A stretch of DNA of 64,000 nucleotides from Leclercia pneumoniae (GTDB taxonomy: Bacteria; Pseudomonadota; Gammaproteobacteria; Enterobacterales; Enterobacteriaceae), in NCBI RefSeq assembly GCF_017348915.1, contig NZ_CP071383.1:3720001-3784000 (forward strand), given 5' to 3'. The position numbers were made by a program, and so were the translations under genes. Numbering within the stretch: the first letter of the stretch is position 1; each line of letters opens with the position of its first letter. Shown piece by piece: positions 35,093 through 45,435 of this stretch. The notes below the pieces were generated by a model. That model saw only the letters and a program-made list of their open reading frames with translations. It searched no databases and was not told where the DNA came from.

Positions 35093-36088
35093 ATGGAACT
35101 GCTCTGTCCTGCCGGAAATCTTCCGGCGCTTAAGGCGGCTATCGAAAATGGCGCCGATGCGGTTTACATCGGTCTGAAAGATGACACTAACGCCCGCCAC
35201 TTCGCAGGCCTCAATTTTACCGAGAAAAAACTGCAGGAAGCCGCTCGTTTTGTGCACCAGCATCGCCGTAAACTGCATATTGCGATTAACACCTTCGCCC
35301 ACCCGGATGGCTATTCCCGCTGGGAGCGCGCGGTGGATATGGCAGCTCAGTCAGGTGCCGATGCGCTGATCCTGGCCGATCTCGCTATGCTGGAGTATGC
35401 CGCAGAACGCTATCCTCATATTGAGCGCCATGTCTCGGTACAGGCCTCGGCGACCAATGAAGAAGCGATCCGTTTTTATCATCGTCACTTCGATGTTGCC
35501 CGTGTCGTATTGCCGCGGGTGCTCTCTATTCATCAGGTTAAGCAACTGGCGCGCGTCACGCCAGTTCCGCTGGAAGTTTTTGCGTTCGGCAGCCTGTGCA
35601 TCATGGCCGAAGGGCGCTGCTACCTCTCCTCTTATTTAACCGGGGAATCGCCCAATACCGTTGGCGCATGTTCCCCTGCCCGCTTTGTACGCTGGCAGCA
35701 GACACCGCAAGGGCTGGAGTCTCGCCTGAACGATGTGTTGATCGACCGCTACCAGGAGGGGGAAAACGCAGGCTACCCAACGCTGTGTAAAGGCCGTTAC
35801 CTGGTGGACGGCGAGCGCTATCACGCTCTCGAAGAGCCCACCAGCCTTAACACGCTGTCGCTATTACCAGAACTGCTGGCTGCGAATATCGCCTCGGTGA
35901 AAATTGAAGGCCGCCAGCGTAGCCCGGCCTACGTTAGCCAGGTGGCAAAAGTGTGGCGTCAGGCGATAGATCGCTGTATGGCCGATCCACAAAACTATGC
36001 GCCACAGCCCGCCTGGATGGAGACGCTCGGCGCCATGTCCGAAGGCACCCAAACTACGCTTGGCGCGTATCACCGTAAATGGCAGTGA
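35093..36088 (+). CDS. ubiU: Oxygen-independent ubiquinone hydroxylation protein UbiU
   Basis: 331 residues of the U32 peptidase-like family, the E. coli length. Four cysteines that ligate a 4Fe-4S cluster are at 169, 176, 193 and 232 (SLCIMAEGRC, GACSPAR, TLCKGRY). It forms a complex with UbiV that hydroxylates the ubiquinone ring without oxygen, probably using prephenate as oxygen donor. The ATG at 35093 begins the conserved MELLCPAGNLPALKAAI. ubiV follows after 7 bp. Confidence 0.96.
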   Translation: MELLCPAGNLPALKAAIENGADAVYIGLKDDTNARHFAGLNFTEKKLQEAARFVHQHRRKLHIAINTFAHPDGYSRWERAVDMAAQSGADALILADLAMLEYAAERYPHIERHVSVQASATNEEAIRFYHRHFDVARVVLPRVLSIHQVKQLARVTPVPLEVFAFGSLCIMAEGRCYLSSYLTGESPNTVGACSPARFVRWQQTPQGLESRLNDVLIDRYQEGENAGYPTLCKGRYLVDGERYHALEEPTSLNTLSLLPELLAANIASVKIEGRQRSPAYVSQVAKVWRQAIDRCMADPQNYAPQPAWMETLGAMSEGTQTTLGAYHRKWQ

Positions 36089-36095
36089 GATAACC

Positions 36096-36974
36096 ATGAA
36101 ATATTCCTTAGGGCCGGTACTTTACTACTGGCCGAAAGAGACGCTGGAAGCGTTCTATCAGCAGGCGGCCACCAGCAGCGCCGATGTGATCTATCTTGGC
36201 GAAGCGGTGTGCAGTAAACGCCGCGCCACAAAAGTGGGTGACTGGCTTGAGATGGCAAAAAATCTGGCGGGCAGCGGCAAACAGGTGGTGCTTTCAACGC
36301 TTGCGCTGGTGCAAGCCTCCTCTGAGCTGGGCGAAATAAAACGATACGTTGATAACGGTGAGTTTTTACTCGAGGCCAGCGACCTGGGGGTGGTGAACCT
36401 GTGCGCCGAGCGCAAGCTGCCGTTTGTCGCAGGCCATGCGCTGAACTGCTATAACGCCGTAACCTTGCGTCTGCTGCTTAAACAGGGGATGACCCGCTGG
36501 TGTATGCCGGTTGAGCTGTCGCGTGACTGGCTGGTCAATTTGCTAGACCAGTGCGAAACGCTGGGGATCCGCAATCAGTTTGAAGTGGAGGTGCTGAGCT
36601 ATGGTCATCTGCCGCTGGCTTACTCTGCCCGCTGCTTTACCGCCCGCTCGGAAGACCGTCCGAAGGACGAATGCGAAACCTGCTGCATCAAGTACCCGAA
36701 CGGGCGCAGCATGCTGTCGCAGGAAAATCAGCAGGTGTTCGTCCTCAACGGTATTCAGACCATGAGCGGCTATGTCTACAATCTCGGTAACGAGCTGACG
36801 TCGATGGACGGGCTGGTGGATATGGTGCGCTTGTCCCCACTGGATACTAACGTGTTCGCCATGCTCGATGCGTTTCGCGCCAATCAACACGGCGAAGCCC
36901 CCCTGCCGCTGACTGCCAACAGTGACTGCAACGGCTACTGGAAACGCCTTGCCGGGCTGGAGCTGCAGGGCTGA
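36096..36974 (+). CDS. ubiV: Oxygen-independent ubiquinone hydroxylation protein UbiV
   Basis: 292 residues, as in E. coli, paralogous to UbiU. Cluster cysteines are visible at 39 (GEAVCSKRR), 180 (ARCFTARS), 193 and 196/197 (ECETCC). It is the partner of UbiU in anaerobic ring hydroxylation. ATG 36096 starts the conserved MKYSLGPVLYYWPKETLEAF; the upstream in-frame extension lies inside ubiU. Confidence 0.96.
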   Translation: MKYSLGPVLYYWPKETLEAFYQQAATSSADVIYLGEAVCSKRRATKVGDWLEMAKNLAGSGKQVVLSTLALVQASSELGEIKRYVDNGEFLLEASDLGVVNLCAERKLPFVAGHALNCYNAVTLRLLLKQGMTRWCMPVELSRDWLVNLLDQCETLGIRNQFEVEVLSYGHLPLAYSARCFTARSEDRPKDECETCCIKYPNGRSMLSQENQQVFVLNGIQTMSGYVYNLGNELTSMDGLVDMVRLSPLDTNVFAMLDAFRANQHGEAPLPLTANSDCNGYWKRLAGLELQG

Positions 36975-37054
36975 CGTAATAGCTCACTTTGTTAACAACT
37001 TTAGCTAATCTTTAATGCAGTATGGAAAGATTAACCGGAACAAAGTGAGCTCTT

Positions 37055-38062
37055 ATGACTGATAAAACCATTCCGTTTTCGGTGCTGGATCTGGCACCGA
37101 TCCCTGAAGGCTCCTCTGCCCGAGAGGCTTTTTCACACTCCCTGGATCTCGCGCGTCAGGCTGAACAGCGTGGCTATCATCGCTACTGGCTGGCGGAACA
37201 TCACAATATGGTGGGCATCGCCAGTGCGGCAACCTCCGTGCTGCTGGGCTATCTGGCCGCGAATACCACCACGCTGCACCTGGGCTCAGGTGGCGTCATG
37301 CTGCCGAACCACTCTCCGTTGGTCATCGCCGAGCAGTTCGGGACCTTAAATACCCTTTACCCGGGGCGCATCGACTTAGGTCTGGGCCGTGCGCCTGGTA
37401 GCGATCAGCCCACGATGCGCGCGCTGCGCCGCCATATGAGCGGCGATGTAGACAATTTCCCCCGCGATGTGCTTGAGCTCGTCGAGTGGTTCGACGCTCG
37501 CGACCCGAATCCTCATGTCCGCCCGGTGCCGGGCTATGGCGAGAAGATCCCCGTCTGGCTGCTGGGCTCTAGCCTTTATAGCGCCCAGCTCGCAGCCCAG
37601 CTTGGCCTGCCTTTTGCCTTCGCGTCGCACTTCGCGCCAGATATGCTGCACCAGGCGCTGCATCTCTATCGTACCCAGTTCAAGCCGTCTGCGCGCCTTG
37701 AGAAGCCGTATGCGATGGTCTGCATTAACATTGTTGCTGCCGATAGCAACCGCGATGCAGAGTTCCTCTTTACCTCTATGCAGCAGGCGTTTATGAAGTT
37801 GCGTCGCGGCGAAAGCGGGCAGTTACCGCCGCCGGTCGATAATATCCATCAGCTGTGGTCGGCCTCCGAGCAGTACGGGGTTCAGCAGGCGCTGAGTATG
37901 TCGCTGGTGGGCGATAAAGCGAAAGTACGCCACGGGCTGGAAGCGGTTCTGCGTGAAACCCAGGCCGACGAGATTATGGTCAACGGCCAGATTTTCGATC
38001 ATCAGGCTCGTTTACACTCGTTTGATCTGGCGATGCAGGTGAAAGAGGAATTGGTGGGTTAG
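37055..38062 (+). CDS. yhbW: Luciferase-like monooxygenase family protein YhbW
   Basis: 335 residues, as in E. coli. A single F420/FMN-dependent (bacterial luciferase-like) TIM barrel with [30 protein letters not shown] and [15 protein letters not shown]. The true substrate is unknown; reported effects on ubiquinone-related or stress phenotypes are weak. It follows ubiV by 80 bp; no clear terminator lies between, so partial co-transcription is possible. Confidence 0.93.
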   Translation: MTDKTIPFSVLDLAPIPEGSSAREAFSHSLDLARQAEQRGYHRYWLAEHHNMVGIASAATSVLLGYLAANTTTLHLGSGGVMLPNHSPLVIAEQFGTLNTLYPGRIDLGLGRAPGSDQPTMRALRRHMSGDVDNFPRDVLELVEWFDARDPNPHVRPVPGYGEKIPVWLLGSSLYSAQLAAQLGLPFAFASHFAPDMLHQALHLYRTQFKPSARLEKPYAMVCINIVAADSNRDAEFLFTSMQQAFMKLRRGESGQLPPPVDNIHQLWSASEQYGVQQALSMSLVGDKAKVRHGLEAVLRETQADEIMVNGQIFDHQARLHSFDLAMQVKEELVG

Positions 38063-38072
38063 TTGTGATTCT

Positions 38073-38095
38073 GCCCTCTCCCGTGGGGAGAGGGC
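38073..38095. terminator. Hairpin between convergent yhbW and mtr
   Basis: A perfect 10-bp stem GCCCTCTCCC/GGGAGAGGGC with a GTG loop, 10 bp after yhbW and 13 bp before the mtr end. No T run follows on either side. Similar in style to 7809-7833. Confidence 0.5.
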
Positions 38096-38108
38096 AAGGG
38101 AACCCGAT

Positions 38109-39353
38109 TTACGGATATACCGGCAACAGATTAAAGCTCGACAGGATGTGCACCAGGGCGTTGCCCACCCCGAAGACCAGAATCAGGGCAATCATCGGCT
38201 TTCCACCCCAGACGCGGAATGTTGGACTGCCGAAGCGTTGACGTGATTTACGCGCGAGCAGCGCAGGAACAATTGCCGCCCAGATGGTGGCCGCCAGCCC
38301 CGCATAGCCGATAGCATACAGGAAACCATTCGGCCACATCAGACCACCCACAATCGGGGGCAGGAAGGTCAGCAGCGCGGTTTTGAAGCGCCCCGGCGCG
38401 GAATCGTCAAAGCCAAACAGATCCGCCAGGTAATCAAACAGGCCCAGCGTCACGCCGAGGAAGGAACTTGCCACCGCGAAGTTCGAAAAGATAACCAGCA
38501 GCAGATCCAGACTGCGGCTGTTCAGTACACCGCTTAACGCCTGCACCAGCACATCGATGTTTCCGCCCTTCTGCGCAATGCCGATAAATTCCGGACGCGG
38601 GATGTTACCCATCGTCCCCAGCAGCCAGATGACATACAGCCCCAGCGCCAGCAGCGTGCCGTACACCAGGCACTTCACGATGGTACGCGGATCTTTGCCG
38701 TAATACTTCATCAGGCTCGGCACGTTGCCGTGATAACCGAACGACGCCAGACAGAACGGTAAGGTCATCAGCAGGTACGGCGTGTAGCTGGCATGACTTT
38801 CCGCCACGTTAAACAGCGTTGCTGGCGTCACATGCCCCAGCAGGCTGCCAAAGGTGAGGAAGAAAGTGATGACTTTGGCGCCCAGTACAATGGCCGTCAT
38901 GCGGCTGACGGCCTTTGTGCTCAGCCAGACGATAAAGGCCACCGCCAGCGCAAAGCACAACCCCGCCAGACGCGCCGGCACGTCTAATGACAGTTCTGAA
39001 AAGGTGTGATGCAGAATAGAACCGCTCGCAGAAATGTAGGCGTACGTCAGGATATAAAGCACGAAGGCGATGGAGAGACCGTTTACCAGGTTCCAGCCTT
39101 TGCCCAGCAAGTCTTTCGTAATGGTGTCGAAGCTGGAACCTATGCGGTAGTTCAGGTTGGCTTCCAGAATCATCAGCCCGGAGTGCAACATACAAAACCA
39201 GGTAAAGACCAGCGCTGCCAGTGACCAGAAAAACCACGCCCCGGACATGACCACCGGCAAGGAGAACATCCCCGCGCCGATAATGGTGCCGCCGATGATC
39301 ACCACGCCGCCGAGCAGCGAAGGTGACGTTTGGGTGGTGGTTAGTGTCGCCAT
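38109..39353 (-). CDS. mtr: High-affinity tryptophan permease Mtr
   Basis: 414 residues, as in E. coli, with eleven membrane helices of the HAAAP family. The start [20 protein letters not shown] and [20 protein letters not shown] are almost identical to E. coli Mtr. It imports tryptophan (and indole) with protons. The ATG at 39353 was chosen on this match rather than a 24-residue upstream extension. A TrpR-type box lies upstream. Confidence 0.96.
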   Translation of the reverse strand: MATLTTTQTSPSLLGGVVIIGGTIIGAGMFSLPVVMSGAWFFWSLAALVFTWFCMLHSGLMILEANLNYRIGSSFDTITKDLLGKGWNLVNGLSIAFVLYILTYAYISASGSILHHTFSELSLDVPARLAGLCFALAVAFIVWLSTKAVSRMTAIVLGAKVITFFLTFGSLLGHVTPATLFNVAESHASYTPYLLMTLPFCLASFGYHGNVPSLMKYYGKDPRTIVKCLVYGTLLALGLYVIWLLGTMGNIPRPEFIGIAQKGGNIDVLVQALSGVLNSRSLDLLLVIFSNFAVASSFLGVTLGLFDYLADLFGFDDSAPGRFKTALLTFLPPIVGGLMWPNGFLYAIGYAGLAATIWAAIVPALLARKSRQRFGSPTFRVWGGKPMIALILVFGVGNALVHILSSFNLLPVYP

Positions 39354-39402
39354 ACAGCCAGATCTCCAGTCATAAATTTGGTACAGCATATCAATGCGCT
39401 GC

Positions 39403-39428
39403 ACTGTACCAGTACAAGAGTACAAAAG
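39403..39428 (-). promoter_or_regulatory. TrpR-type operator upstream of mtr
   Basis: On the minus strand TTGTACTCTTGTACTGGTAC resembles the TrpR palindrome (GTACTAGTTAACTAGTAC type) and, as I remember it, the known mtr operator of E. coli. It lies about 50-75 bp before the mtr start, a promoter position. A TyrR-type box further downstream is only weakly matched. Confidence 0.55.
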
Positions 39429-39432
39429 GAAT

Positions 39433-39463
39433 AAAAAAAGCCCCGATAATGATTACCGGGGCT
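39433..39463 (-). terminator. Rho-independent terminator after deaD
   Basis: Minus-strand stem AGCCCCG/CGGGGCT followed by seven T residues, about 35 bp beyond the deaD stop, between deaD and the mtr promoter region. Confidence 0.9.
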
Positions 39464-39496
39464 GTATAGATTACTTTACGCTAGTTAACGCAGGGG

Positions 39497-41461
39497 TTAC
39501 GCATCGCCACCGAAGCGGCGACGGCTGGTGCCTTCGTCACGACGTGGACCACGGTTTTCGCGACGTTCACCGCTGAAGCGACCCGCGCCTGGCGCAGCGC
39601 CTTCACGACGAGGACCACGACCGCCTTCACGACGCTCACCGCCGCCGAAGCTACGACCACCTTCACGACGCTCACCGCCGCCGAAGCTACGACCACCTTC
39701 ACGACGCTCACCACCGCCACGACGTTCGCCGCCACGGTCAGGACGCGGCTGAGCATCGCCCAGCAACTGCATGTTCATCGGTTTGTTCAGAATGCGGGTG
39801 CGAGTAAAGTGCTGCAGAACTTCGCCCGGCATACCTTTCGGCAGTTCGATAGTCGAGTGGGTACCGAACAGCTTGATGTTACCAATGTAACGGCTGCTGA
39901 TGTCGCCTTCGTTAGCGATAGCGCCAACGATATGACGAACTTCAACACCATCATCACGGCCAACTTCAATACGGTACAGTTCCATATCGCCAGCGTCACG
40001 ACGCTCACGACGTGGACGGTCTTCACCACCACGCTCTGGACGATCGCCACGTGGGCCACGGTCGTTACGATCACCACGACGCTCGAAACGGTCGTCACGG
40101 TCACGGAACTCACGCTTAGGACGCATTGGCGCATCTGGCGGAACGATCAGGGTACGTTCGCCCTGAGCCATTTTCAGCAGTGCCGCAGCCAGAGCTTCCA
40201 TATCCAGCTCTTCGCCTTCTTCCACTGGCTGAATCTTCGCCAGCAGACCACGGTACTGATCCAGATCGCTGCTTTCCAGCTGCTGCTGAACTTTAGCGGC
40301 GAATTTTTCCAGACGGCGTTTGCCCAGCAACTCTGCGTTTGGCAGGTCTGCTTCTGGAATGGTCAGTTTCATGGTGCGTTCGATGTTGCGCAGCAGACGA
40401 CGCTCGCGGTTCTCAACGAACAGCAGCGCACGGCCAGCACGACCCGCACGACCGGTACGACCGATACGGTGAACGTAAGACTCGGAGTCCATTGGAATGT
40501 CGTAGTTCACAACCAGGCTGATACGCTCAACGTCCAGACCACGTGCTGCCACGTCGGTTGCAATCAGGATATCCAGACGACCGTCTTTCAGACGTTCCAG
40601 CGTCTGCTCACGCAGAGCCTGGTTCATATCACCATTCAGCGCTGCGCTGTTATAGCCGTTACGCTCCAGCGCTTCAGCCACTTCCAGGGTCGCGTTTTTG
40701 GTACGCACGAAGATAATCGCCGCATCAAAATCTTCCGCTTCCAGGAAGCGTACCAGCGCTTCATTTTTACGCATGCCGTACACAGACCAGTAGCTCTGGC
40801 TGATGTCAGGACGCGTGGTCACGCTAGACTGAATGCGTACTTCCTGCGGCTCTTTCATGAAGCGGCGGGTAATACGACGGATAGCTTCTGGCATGGTTGC
40901 AGAGAACAGAGCGGTCTGATGACCTTCCGGGATCTGCGCCATAATGGTTTCTACGTCTTCGATGAAGCCCATACGCAGCATTTCATCTGCTTCATCCAGT
41001 ACCAGACCGCTCAGTTTAGAGAGATCAAGGGTACCGCGCTTCAGGTGATCCAGCAGACGGCCCGGCGTACCGACGACAATCTGTGGGCCCTGGCGCAGGG
41101 CGCGTAACTGCACGTCATAACGCTGGCCGCCGTACAGGGCTACCACGTTTACGCCGCGCATATGTTTAGAGAATTCAGTCATTGCTTCAGCAACCTGAAC
41201 AGCCAGTTCACGGGTTGGAGCAAGAACGAGGATCTGCGGTGCACGCAGGTCCGGATCAATGTTGTTCAGCAGCGGCAGCGAGAACGCCGCAGTTTTACCG
41301 CTACCCGTCTGGGCCATGCCCAGCACGTCACGACCAGAGAGCAGATGTGGGATACACTCTGCCTGGATCGGAGATGGTTTTTCGTAACCCAGATCGTTAA
41401 GGGCTTCAAGGATAGGAGCCTTCAGGCCCAGATCTGCAAAAGTGGTTTCGAATTCAGCCAT
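39497..41461 (-). CDS. deaD: Cold-shock DEAD-box RNA helicase DeaD (CsdA)
   Basis: 654 residues (E. coli 629). The helicase core (about 1-370) has [11 protein letters not shown] (motif I), PTRELAVQ (Ia), LDEADEML (II), [10 protein letters not shown] (III) and [11 protein letters not shown] (VI). An RNA-binding domain follows (about 480-555), then an Arg/Gly-rich tail with nearly perfect 12-residue repeats ([12 protein letters not shown]). It unwinds RNA for 50S assembly and mRNA decay, especially in the cold. The ATG at 41461 lies within the overlapping yrbN stop region. Confidence 0.96.
   Translation of the reverse strand: MAEFETTFADLGLKAPILEALNDLGYEKPSPIQAECIPHLLSGRDVLGMAQTGSGKTAAFSLPLLNNIDPDLRAPQILVLAPTRELAVQVAEAMTEFSKHMRGVNVVALYGGQRYDVQLRALRQGPQIVVGTPGRLLDHLKRGTLDLSKLSGLVLDEADEMLRMGFIEDVETIMAQIPEGHQTALFSATMPEAIRRITRRFMKEPQEVRIQSSVTTRPDISQSYWSVYGMRKNEALVRFLEAEDFDAAIIFVRTKNATLEVAEALERNGYNSAALNGDMNQALREQTLERLKDGRLDILIATDVAARGLDVERISLVVNYDIPMDSESYVHRIGRTGRAGRAGRALLFVENRERRLLRNIERTMKLTIPEADLPNAELLGKRRLEKFAAKVQQQLESSDLDQYRGLLAKIQPVEEGEELDMEALAAALLKMAQGERTLIVPPDAPMRPKREFRDRDDRFERRGDRNDRGPRGDRPERGGEDRPRRERRDAGDMELYRIEVGRDDGVEVRHIVGAIANEGDISSRYIGNIKLFGTHSTIELPKGMPGEVLQHFTRTRILNKPMNMQLLGDAQPRPDRGGERRGGGERREGGRSFGGGERREGGRSFGGGERREGGRGPRREGAAPGAGRFSGERRENRGPRRDEGTSRRRFGGDA
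39624..39712. repeat. 36-bp tandem repeat in the deaD 3' end
   Basis: Two nearly identical 36-bp units (39624-39659, 39660-39695) and a partial third encode the repeated residues [12 protein letters not shown]. They account for part of the extra length over E. coli DeaD and could vary by slippage without breaking the frame. Confidence 0.85.
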
Positions 41462-41534
41462 GTAGTACAAGTGCCTCGATATTAATGGCGGCCAGTCTAC
41501 TTAGCTCATCGTGAAAATGATTAGCAATTTTCAT
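41454..41534 (-). CDS. yrbN: Small leader protein YrbN
   Basis: A 26-residue open reading frame, beginning [20 protein letters not shown], matches E. coli YrbN except for a few residues. It lies in the deaD leader and its stop overlaps the deaD start by 8 bp (CATGGCTGA), suggesting translational coupling. A weak upstream site (TTTTCA) gives little start evidence; conservation is the main support. Confidence 0.85.
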   Translation of the reverse strand: MKIANHFHDELSRLAAINIEALVLHG

Positions 41535-41641
41535 TGAAAAGTGTGAACCGGCTCAAAGTAGGTGTATTGACGAACAACAACGCCCTCACCAGTGAAGGTG
41601 ATGGCAATCAAAAGATTACGGGCTGATGTTTATGTCGTCAG

Positions 41642-42526
41642 CTATTGCTGGTCCGATTCTGCCAGGTCGTCATGCTCCTGGCCCAAGAGCGATAATTCCA
41701 ACAATGCATAACGGTGCTCAACATAGTTGTGTACGTTGTTAGCAACCGCTAATTTGAACAGTGCCGTAGCGCTGTCCATATCCCCCAGACTTAGGTAGTA
41801 CTTACCTAAATAGAAGTTGGTTTCACTGAGATGTTCAGCGAGCGAGGTGTTATCCGTTGCGTCCGCCTTGAGCCGTTCCATTAGCGTTGCTTCGCTAATG
41901 TTGCCCAGGTAGAACTCGACAATATTCCATCCCCATTGTTCCTTGTCCGATTTGTCGAAGCGCTGTTTCAGTGCTTCTTTGGCCTGCTTCGCATCAAGCT
42001 TCTGCTCAACGATGTAAAGCCACAGGCTACGGAAAGGATCGTTCGGATCGTCTTGATAAAACGCCAGCAGATCATCTTGCGCTAACTTGTCACGACCGCC
42101 GTAATACAGGGCGATACCGCGATTCAAGTGCGCGTAGTTGTAAGTTGGATCAAGCTCAAGTACAGAATCAAACGCTTCATAGGCAGCATCAAAATTGCCT
42201 GCCTGCGTTAAATAAATGCCTAAGTAATTGAATACTTCAGGCATATCGGGTCGGATGGCTAACGCTTGTGAAAAATCATTTCGCGCCAGTGCCCTCAGAC
42301 CGAGACTATCATACAACACTCCGCGCTCATATAAAAGCTGTGCGCGTTCGTCATCGGTTAAAGCCCGACTGGCAAGAATTTGTTCCATGCGAGCCAGAAT
42401 CACTTCTTGCTGCAAAGTCGGTTGCAATGGTACCGCGAGGACTTCACTTTTACGCCAGGCAGAGTTGCTGCATCCTGCCAGCGTTAAAGCTGTCGCAACG
42501 AAACACCAGCGCAGAAAAGGCTTCAT
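41642..42526 (-). CDS. nlpI: Lipoprotein NlpI with TPR repeats
   Basis: 294 residues, as in E. coli. The lipobox LTLAGC gives lipidated Cys19. Tetratricopeptide-like helices cover about 60-280 ([60 protein letters not shown]). It is the outer-membrane adaptor that brings Prc to degrade the hydrolase MepS and scaffolds wall enzymes. ATG 42526 starts the lipoprotein signal; the upstream extension to 42634 is non-coding. It lies between pnp and deaD. Confidence 0.96.
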   Translation of the reverse strand: MKPFLRWCFVATALTLAGCSNSAWRKSEVLAVPLQPTLQQEVILARMEQILASRALTDDERAQLLYERGVLYDSLGLRALARNDFSQALAIRPDMPEVFNYLGIYLTQAGNFDAAYEAFDSVLELDPTYNYAHLNRGIALYYGGRDKLAQDDLLAFYQDDPNDPFRSLWLYIVEQKLDAKQAKEALKQRFDKSDKEQWGWNIVEFYLGNISEATLMERLKADATDNTSLAEHLSETNFYLGKYYLSLGDMDSATALFKLAVANNVHNYVEHRYALLELSLLGQEHDDLAESDQQ

Positions 42527-42595
42527 TTCCCACTCCCGAAGACAACAATTGGATGAACGTCCTGTCCCCCGGCGGCTCAACAAGGCGTCCTGCCT

Positions 42596-42625
42596 GATAA
42601 TAAGCCCTCCGCCTGAGCGGAGGGC
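42596..42625 (-). terminator. Hairpin between pnp and nlpI
   Basis: A perfect nine-base stem GCCCTCCGC/GCGGAGGGC, followed on the minus strand by TTATTAT. It lies 12 bp after the pnp stop and before nlpI: a probable partial terminator or an RNA stabilising the pnp 3' end. Confidence 0.65.
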
Positions 42626-42636
42626 AAATGGCAACC

Positions 42637-44772
42637 TTACTCGCCTTGTTCCGCTGCCGGAGCTTCCGGCGCGGCGGCAGGCTGTGACTGCTCGGTCGCT
42701 TCTTTAATGCTCAGACGGATACGGCCCTGACGGTCAACTTCCAGAACCTTAACCGGTACTTCCTGACCCATCTGCAGGTAATCGGTCACTTTCTCAACGC
42801 GCTTGTCGGCGATCTGAGAGATGTGAACCAGACCTTCTTTACCGCCACCGATGGCAACAAATGCGCCAAAGTCAACGATACGGGTCACTTTACCATTGTA
42901 GATGCGGCCCACTTCGATTTCCGCAGTAATTTCTTCGATGCGACGGATTGCGTATTTTGCTTTCTCGCCGTCGGTTGCTGCGATCTTCACAGTACCGTCA
43001 TCTTCGATTTCGATAGTGGTGCCAGTCTCTTCGGTCAGAGCACGGATAACAGAACCGCCTTTACCGATAACGTCTTTGATCTTGTCCGGGCTGATCTTAA
43101 TCGTGTGGATACGTGGAGCGAACTGAGAGATGTCGCCGCGCGGCGCGTTGATCGCCTGTTCCATCACGCCCAGGATGTGCAGACGCGCACCTTTAGCCTG
43201 GTTCAGCGCAACCTGCATGATCTCTTTGGTGATGCCTTCAATTTTGATATCCATCTGCAGTGCAGAGATACCGTCGCGGGAACCCGCCACTTTGAAGTCC
43301 ATATCACCCAGGTGGTCTTCGTCGCCCAGGATGTCAGACAGAACAACGAAGTTGTCGCCTTCTTTCACCAGACCCATCGCAATACCTGCAACGGCGGCTT
43401 TGATTGGCACACCTGCGTCCATCAGCGCCAGGGATGCGCCACATACAGAAGCCATGGAGGAAGAACCGTTGGATTCGGTGATTTCAGAAACCACACGCAC
43501 GGTGTACGGGAATTTGTCAGCTTCTGGCATAACCGCCAGCACGCCACGTTTCGCCAGACGACCGTGACCAATTTCACGACGCTTCGGCGAACCTACCATA
43601 CCGGTCTCACCAACGGAGTACGGAGGGAAGTTGTAGTGGAACAGGAAGCTGTCAGTACGCTCACCCATCAGTTCGTCGATGTTCTGCGCGTCACGTGCAG
43701 TACCCAGGGTCGCGGTAACCAGCGCCTGAGTTTCGCCACGGGTGAACAGTGCGGAACCGTGAGTACGTGGCAGAACGCCAGTACGCACATCCAGACCACG
43801 GATCATGTCTTTCTCACGGCCATCGATGCGCGGCTCGCCTGCCAGTACACGGCTACGAACAACGTTTTTCTCGATAGCGTGCAGGATTTCGCTCAGCTCG
43901 TTAGCATCCAGCGTTTCGTCTTCAGCCACCAGCGTCGCAACGGTTTCAGACTTGATCACGTCAACCTGAGCATAACGCTCTTGTTTGTCAGTGATACGGT
44001 AAGCATCGCTCAGGCGAGATTCTGCCAGAGCCGCTACGCGTGCGTTCAGCGCGTCGTTTACCGCTTCTGGCTGCCAGTCCCAACGTGGTTTACCGGCTTC
44101 TTTCACCAGGTCGTTGATGTTCTGGATAACGATCTGCTGCTGGTCGTGGCCATATACCACAGCACCCAGCATCTGGTCTTCGCTCAGCAGCTCAGCTTCG
44201 GATTCAACCATCAGCACTGCCGCTTCAGTACCCGCAACTACCAGGTCCAGCTTACTCTCTTTCAGCTCTTCCTGAGTTGGGTTCAGTACATACTGGTCAT
44301 TGATATAACCAACACGTGCAGCACCGATTGGGCCGTTGAATGGAATACCAGACAGGGAGAGCGCAGCAGATGCGCCGATCATCGCAACGATGTCCGGGTT
44401 AACCTGTGGGTTAACAGAAACAACGGTGGCAATAACCTGTACTTCGTTAACGAAGCCTTCCGGGAACAGCGGGCGAACCGGGCGGTCAATCAGACGCGCG
44501 ATCAGGGTTTCGCCTTCGCTTGGACGGCCTTCACGACGGAAGAAACCACCCGGGATTTTACCGGCAGCGTAGGTACGCTCCTGGTAGTTAACGGTCAGCG
44601 GGAAAAAGTCCTGACCTGGTTTAGCTTTTTTCTGGCCGACAACGGTCACGAATACCGCGGTGTCATCCATGCTTACCATTACGGCAGCAGTCGCCTGACG
44701 CGCCATCATGCCGGTTTCCAGCGTAACGGTGTGTTGACCGTACTGGAATTTACGAACGATCGGATTCAGCAA
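42637..44772 (-). CDS. pnp: Polyribonucleotide nucleotidyltransferase (PNPase)
   Basis: 711 residues, as in E. coli, starting with TTG ([20 protein letters not shown]). Two RNase PH domains (about 1-230 and 310-540) with [16 protein letters not shown] and FDYN-like [14 protein letters not shown], then a KH domain ([16 protein letters not shown]) and an S1 domain ending [16 protein letters not shown]. The 3'-to-5' phosphorolytic exonuclease is part of the RNA degradosome. Downstream of rpsO with a long structured leader for RNase III autocontrol. Confidence 0.97.
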   Translation of the reverse strand: MLNPIVRKFQYGQHTVTLETGMMARQATAAVMVSMDDTAVFVTVVGQKKAKPGQDFFPLTVNYQERTYAAGKIPGGFFRREGRPSEGETLIARLIDRPVRPLFPEGFVNEVQVIATVVSVNPQVNPDIVAMIGASAALSLSGIPFNGPIGAARVGYINDQYVLNPTQEELKESKLDLVVAGTEAAVLMVESEAELLSEDQMLGAVVYGHDQQQIVIQNINDLVKEAGKPRWDWQPEAVNDALNARVAALAESRLSDAYRITDKQERYAQVDVIKSETVATLVAEDETLDANELSEILHAIEKNVVRSRVLAGEPRIDGREKDMIRGLDVRTGVLPRTHGSALFTRGETQALVTATLGTARDAQNIDELMGERTDSFLFHYNFPPYSVGETGMVGSPKRREIGHGRLAKRGVLAVMPEADKFPYTVRVVSEITESNGSSSMASVCGASLALMDAGVPIKAAVAGIAMGLVKEGDNFVVLSDILGDEDHLGDMDFKVAGSRDGISALQMDIKIEGITKEIMQVALNQAKGARLHILGVMEQAINAPRGDISQFAPRIHTIKISPDKIKDVIGKGGSVIRALTEETGTTIEIEDDGTVKIAATDGEKAKYAIRRIEEITAEIEVGRIYNGKVTRIVDFGAFVAIGGGKEGLVHISQIADKRVEKVTDYLQMGQEVPVKVLEVDRQGRIRLSIKEATEQSQPAAAPEAPAAEQGE

Positions 44773-44848
44773 GATTCTGTCCTTTCTTAAATAAGTGTCA
44801 GCACACCCCTGGCGTGCTGACGATTTAACCGGATCTACTCTGCATCCT

Positions 44849-44902
44849 CGCGACTAATGACAACCGACACCCTTATGGGTGAAGCCTCTCATTAGCCGCG
44901 CG
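44849..44902 (-). promoter_or_regulatory. pnp leader hairpin (RNase III site)
   Basis: A long imperfect hairpin in the pnp leader: CGCGGCTAATGAGAGGCTTC pairs with GGTTGTCATTAGTCGCG around a central CACCCATAAGGGTG. It corresponds to the double-stranded leader of E. coli pnp that is cut by RNase III and then by PNPase, so PNPase represses itself. A second shorter inverted repeat (GTCAGCA...TGCTGAC-like) is at 44797-44821. Confidence 0.75.
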
Positions 44903-44970
44903 AACCTCTGCAATGCAGATCATTTAAAGCAACAATACATTAGTTTCCAGTGAATTGCTGCGTCTGATTG

Positions 44971-44996
44971 AAAAAAGGGGCCATAAGGCCCCCTTT
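44971..44996 (-). terminator. Terminator between rpsO and pnp
   Basis: GGGGCC/GGCCCC stem with an ATAA loop; on the minus strand TTTTTT follows. It lies 18 bp after the rpsO stop. In E. coli the equivalent terminator leaks into pnp. The plus-strand side also carries TTTT. Confidence 0.85.
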
Positions 44997-45013
44997 TCTG
45001 AAACTCGCAAGAC

Positions 45014-45355
<342 letters not shown>

Positions 45356-45435
45356 CTATTGTTAAACAATTTGCGAGACGTTAAGCCGCAATATTCTACC
45401 CGCCTCCCCTGCTTATCGCAAGTTGAGGCGTGAGG

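Larger units (their letters stand above)
44830..44998 (+). ncRNA. sraG: Possible SraG-type small RNA opposite the pnp leader
   Basis: In E. coli the small RNA SraG is encoded between rpsO and pnp on the strand opposite to them. The same interval here is empty of genes and ends on the plus strand with GGGGCC/GGCCCC followed by CTTTTCT, a usable plus-strand terminator. No promoter was confirmed, the boundaries are approximate, and the assignment is positional. Confidence 0.35.

Noticed and set aside
39624..39712. Possible CRISPR-like repeat
   Set aside because: The 36-bp units are contiguous without spacers and encode an in-frame protein repeat in DeaD.
39809..41107. A 432-codon open frame opposite deaD, and similar frames opposite nusA (49744-51252) and infB (47281-49227)
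   Set aside because: All lie within highly expressed genes and show the composition expected from reading biased codons backwards.
42823..44790. A 655-codon open frame on the strand opposite pnp
   Set aside because: It mirrors the PNPase gene exactly, its product is rich in Phe, His, Gln and Arg with no fold signature, and it has no ribosome-binding site. It results from strong codon bias in pnp.
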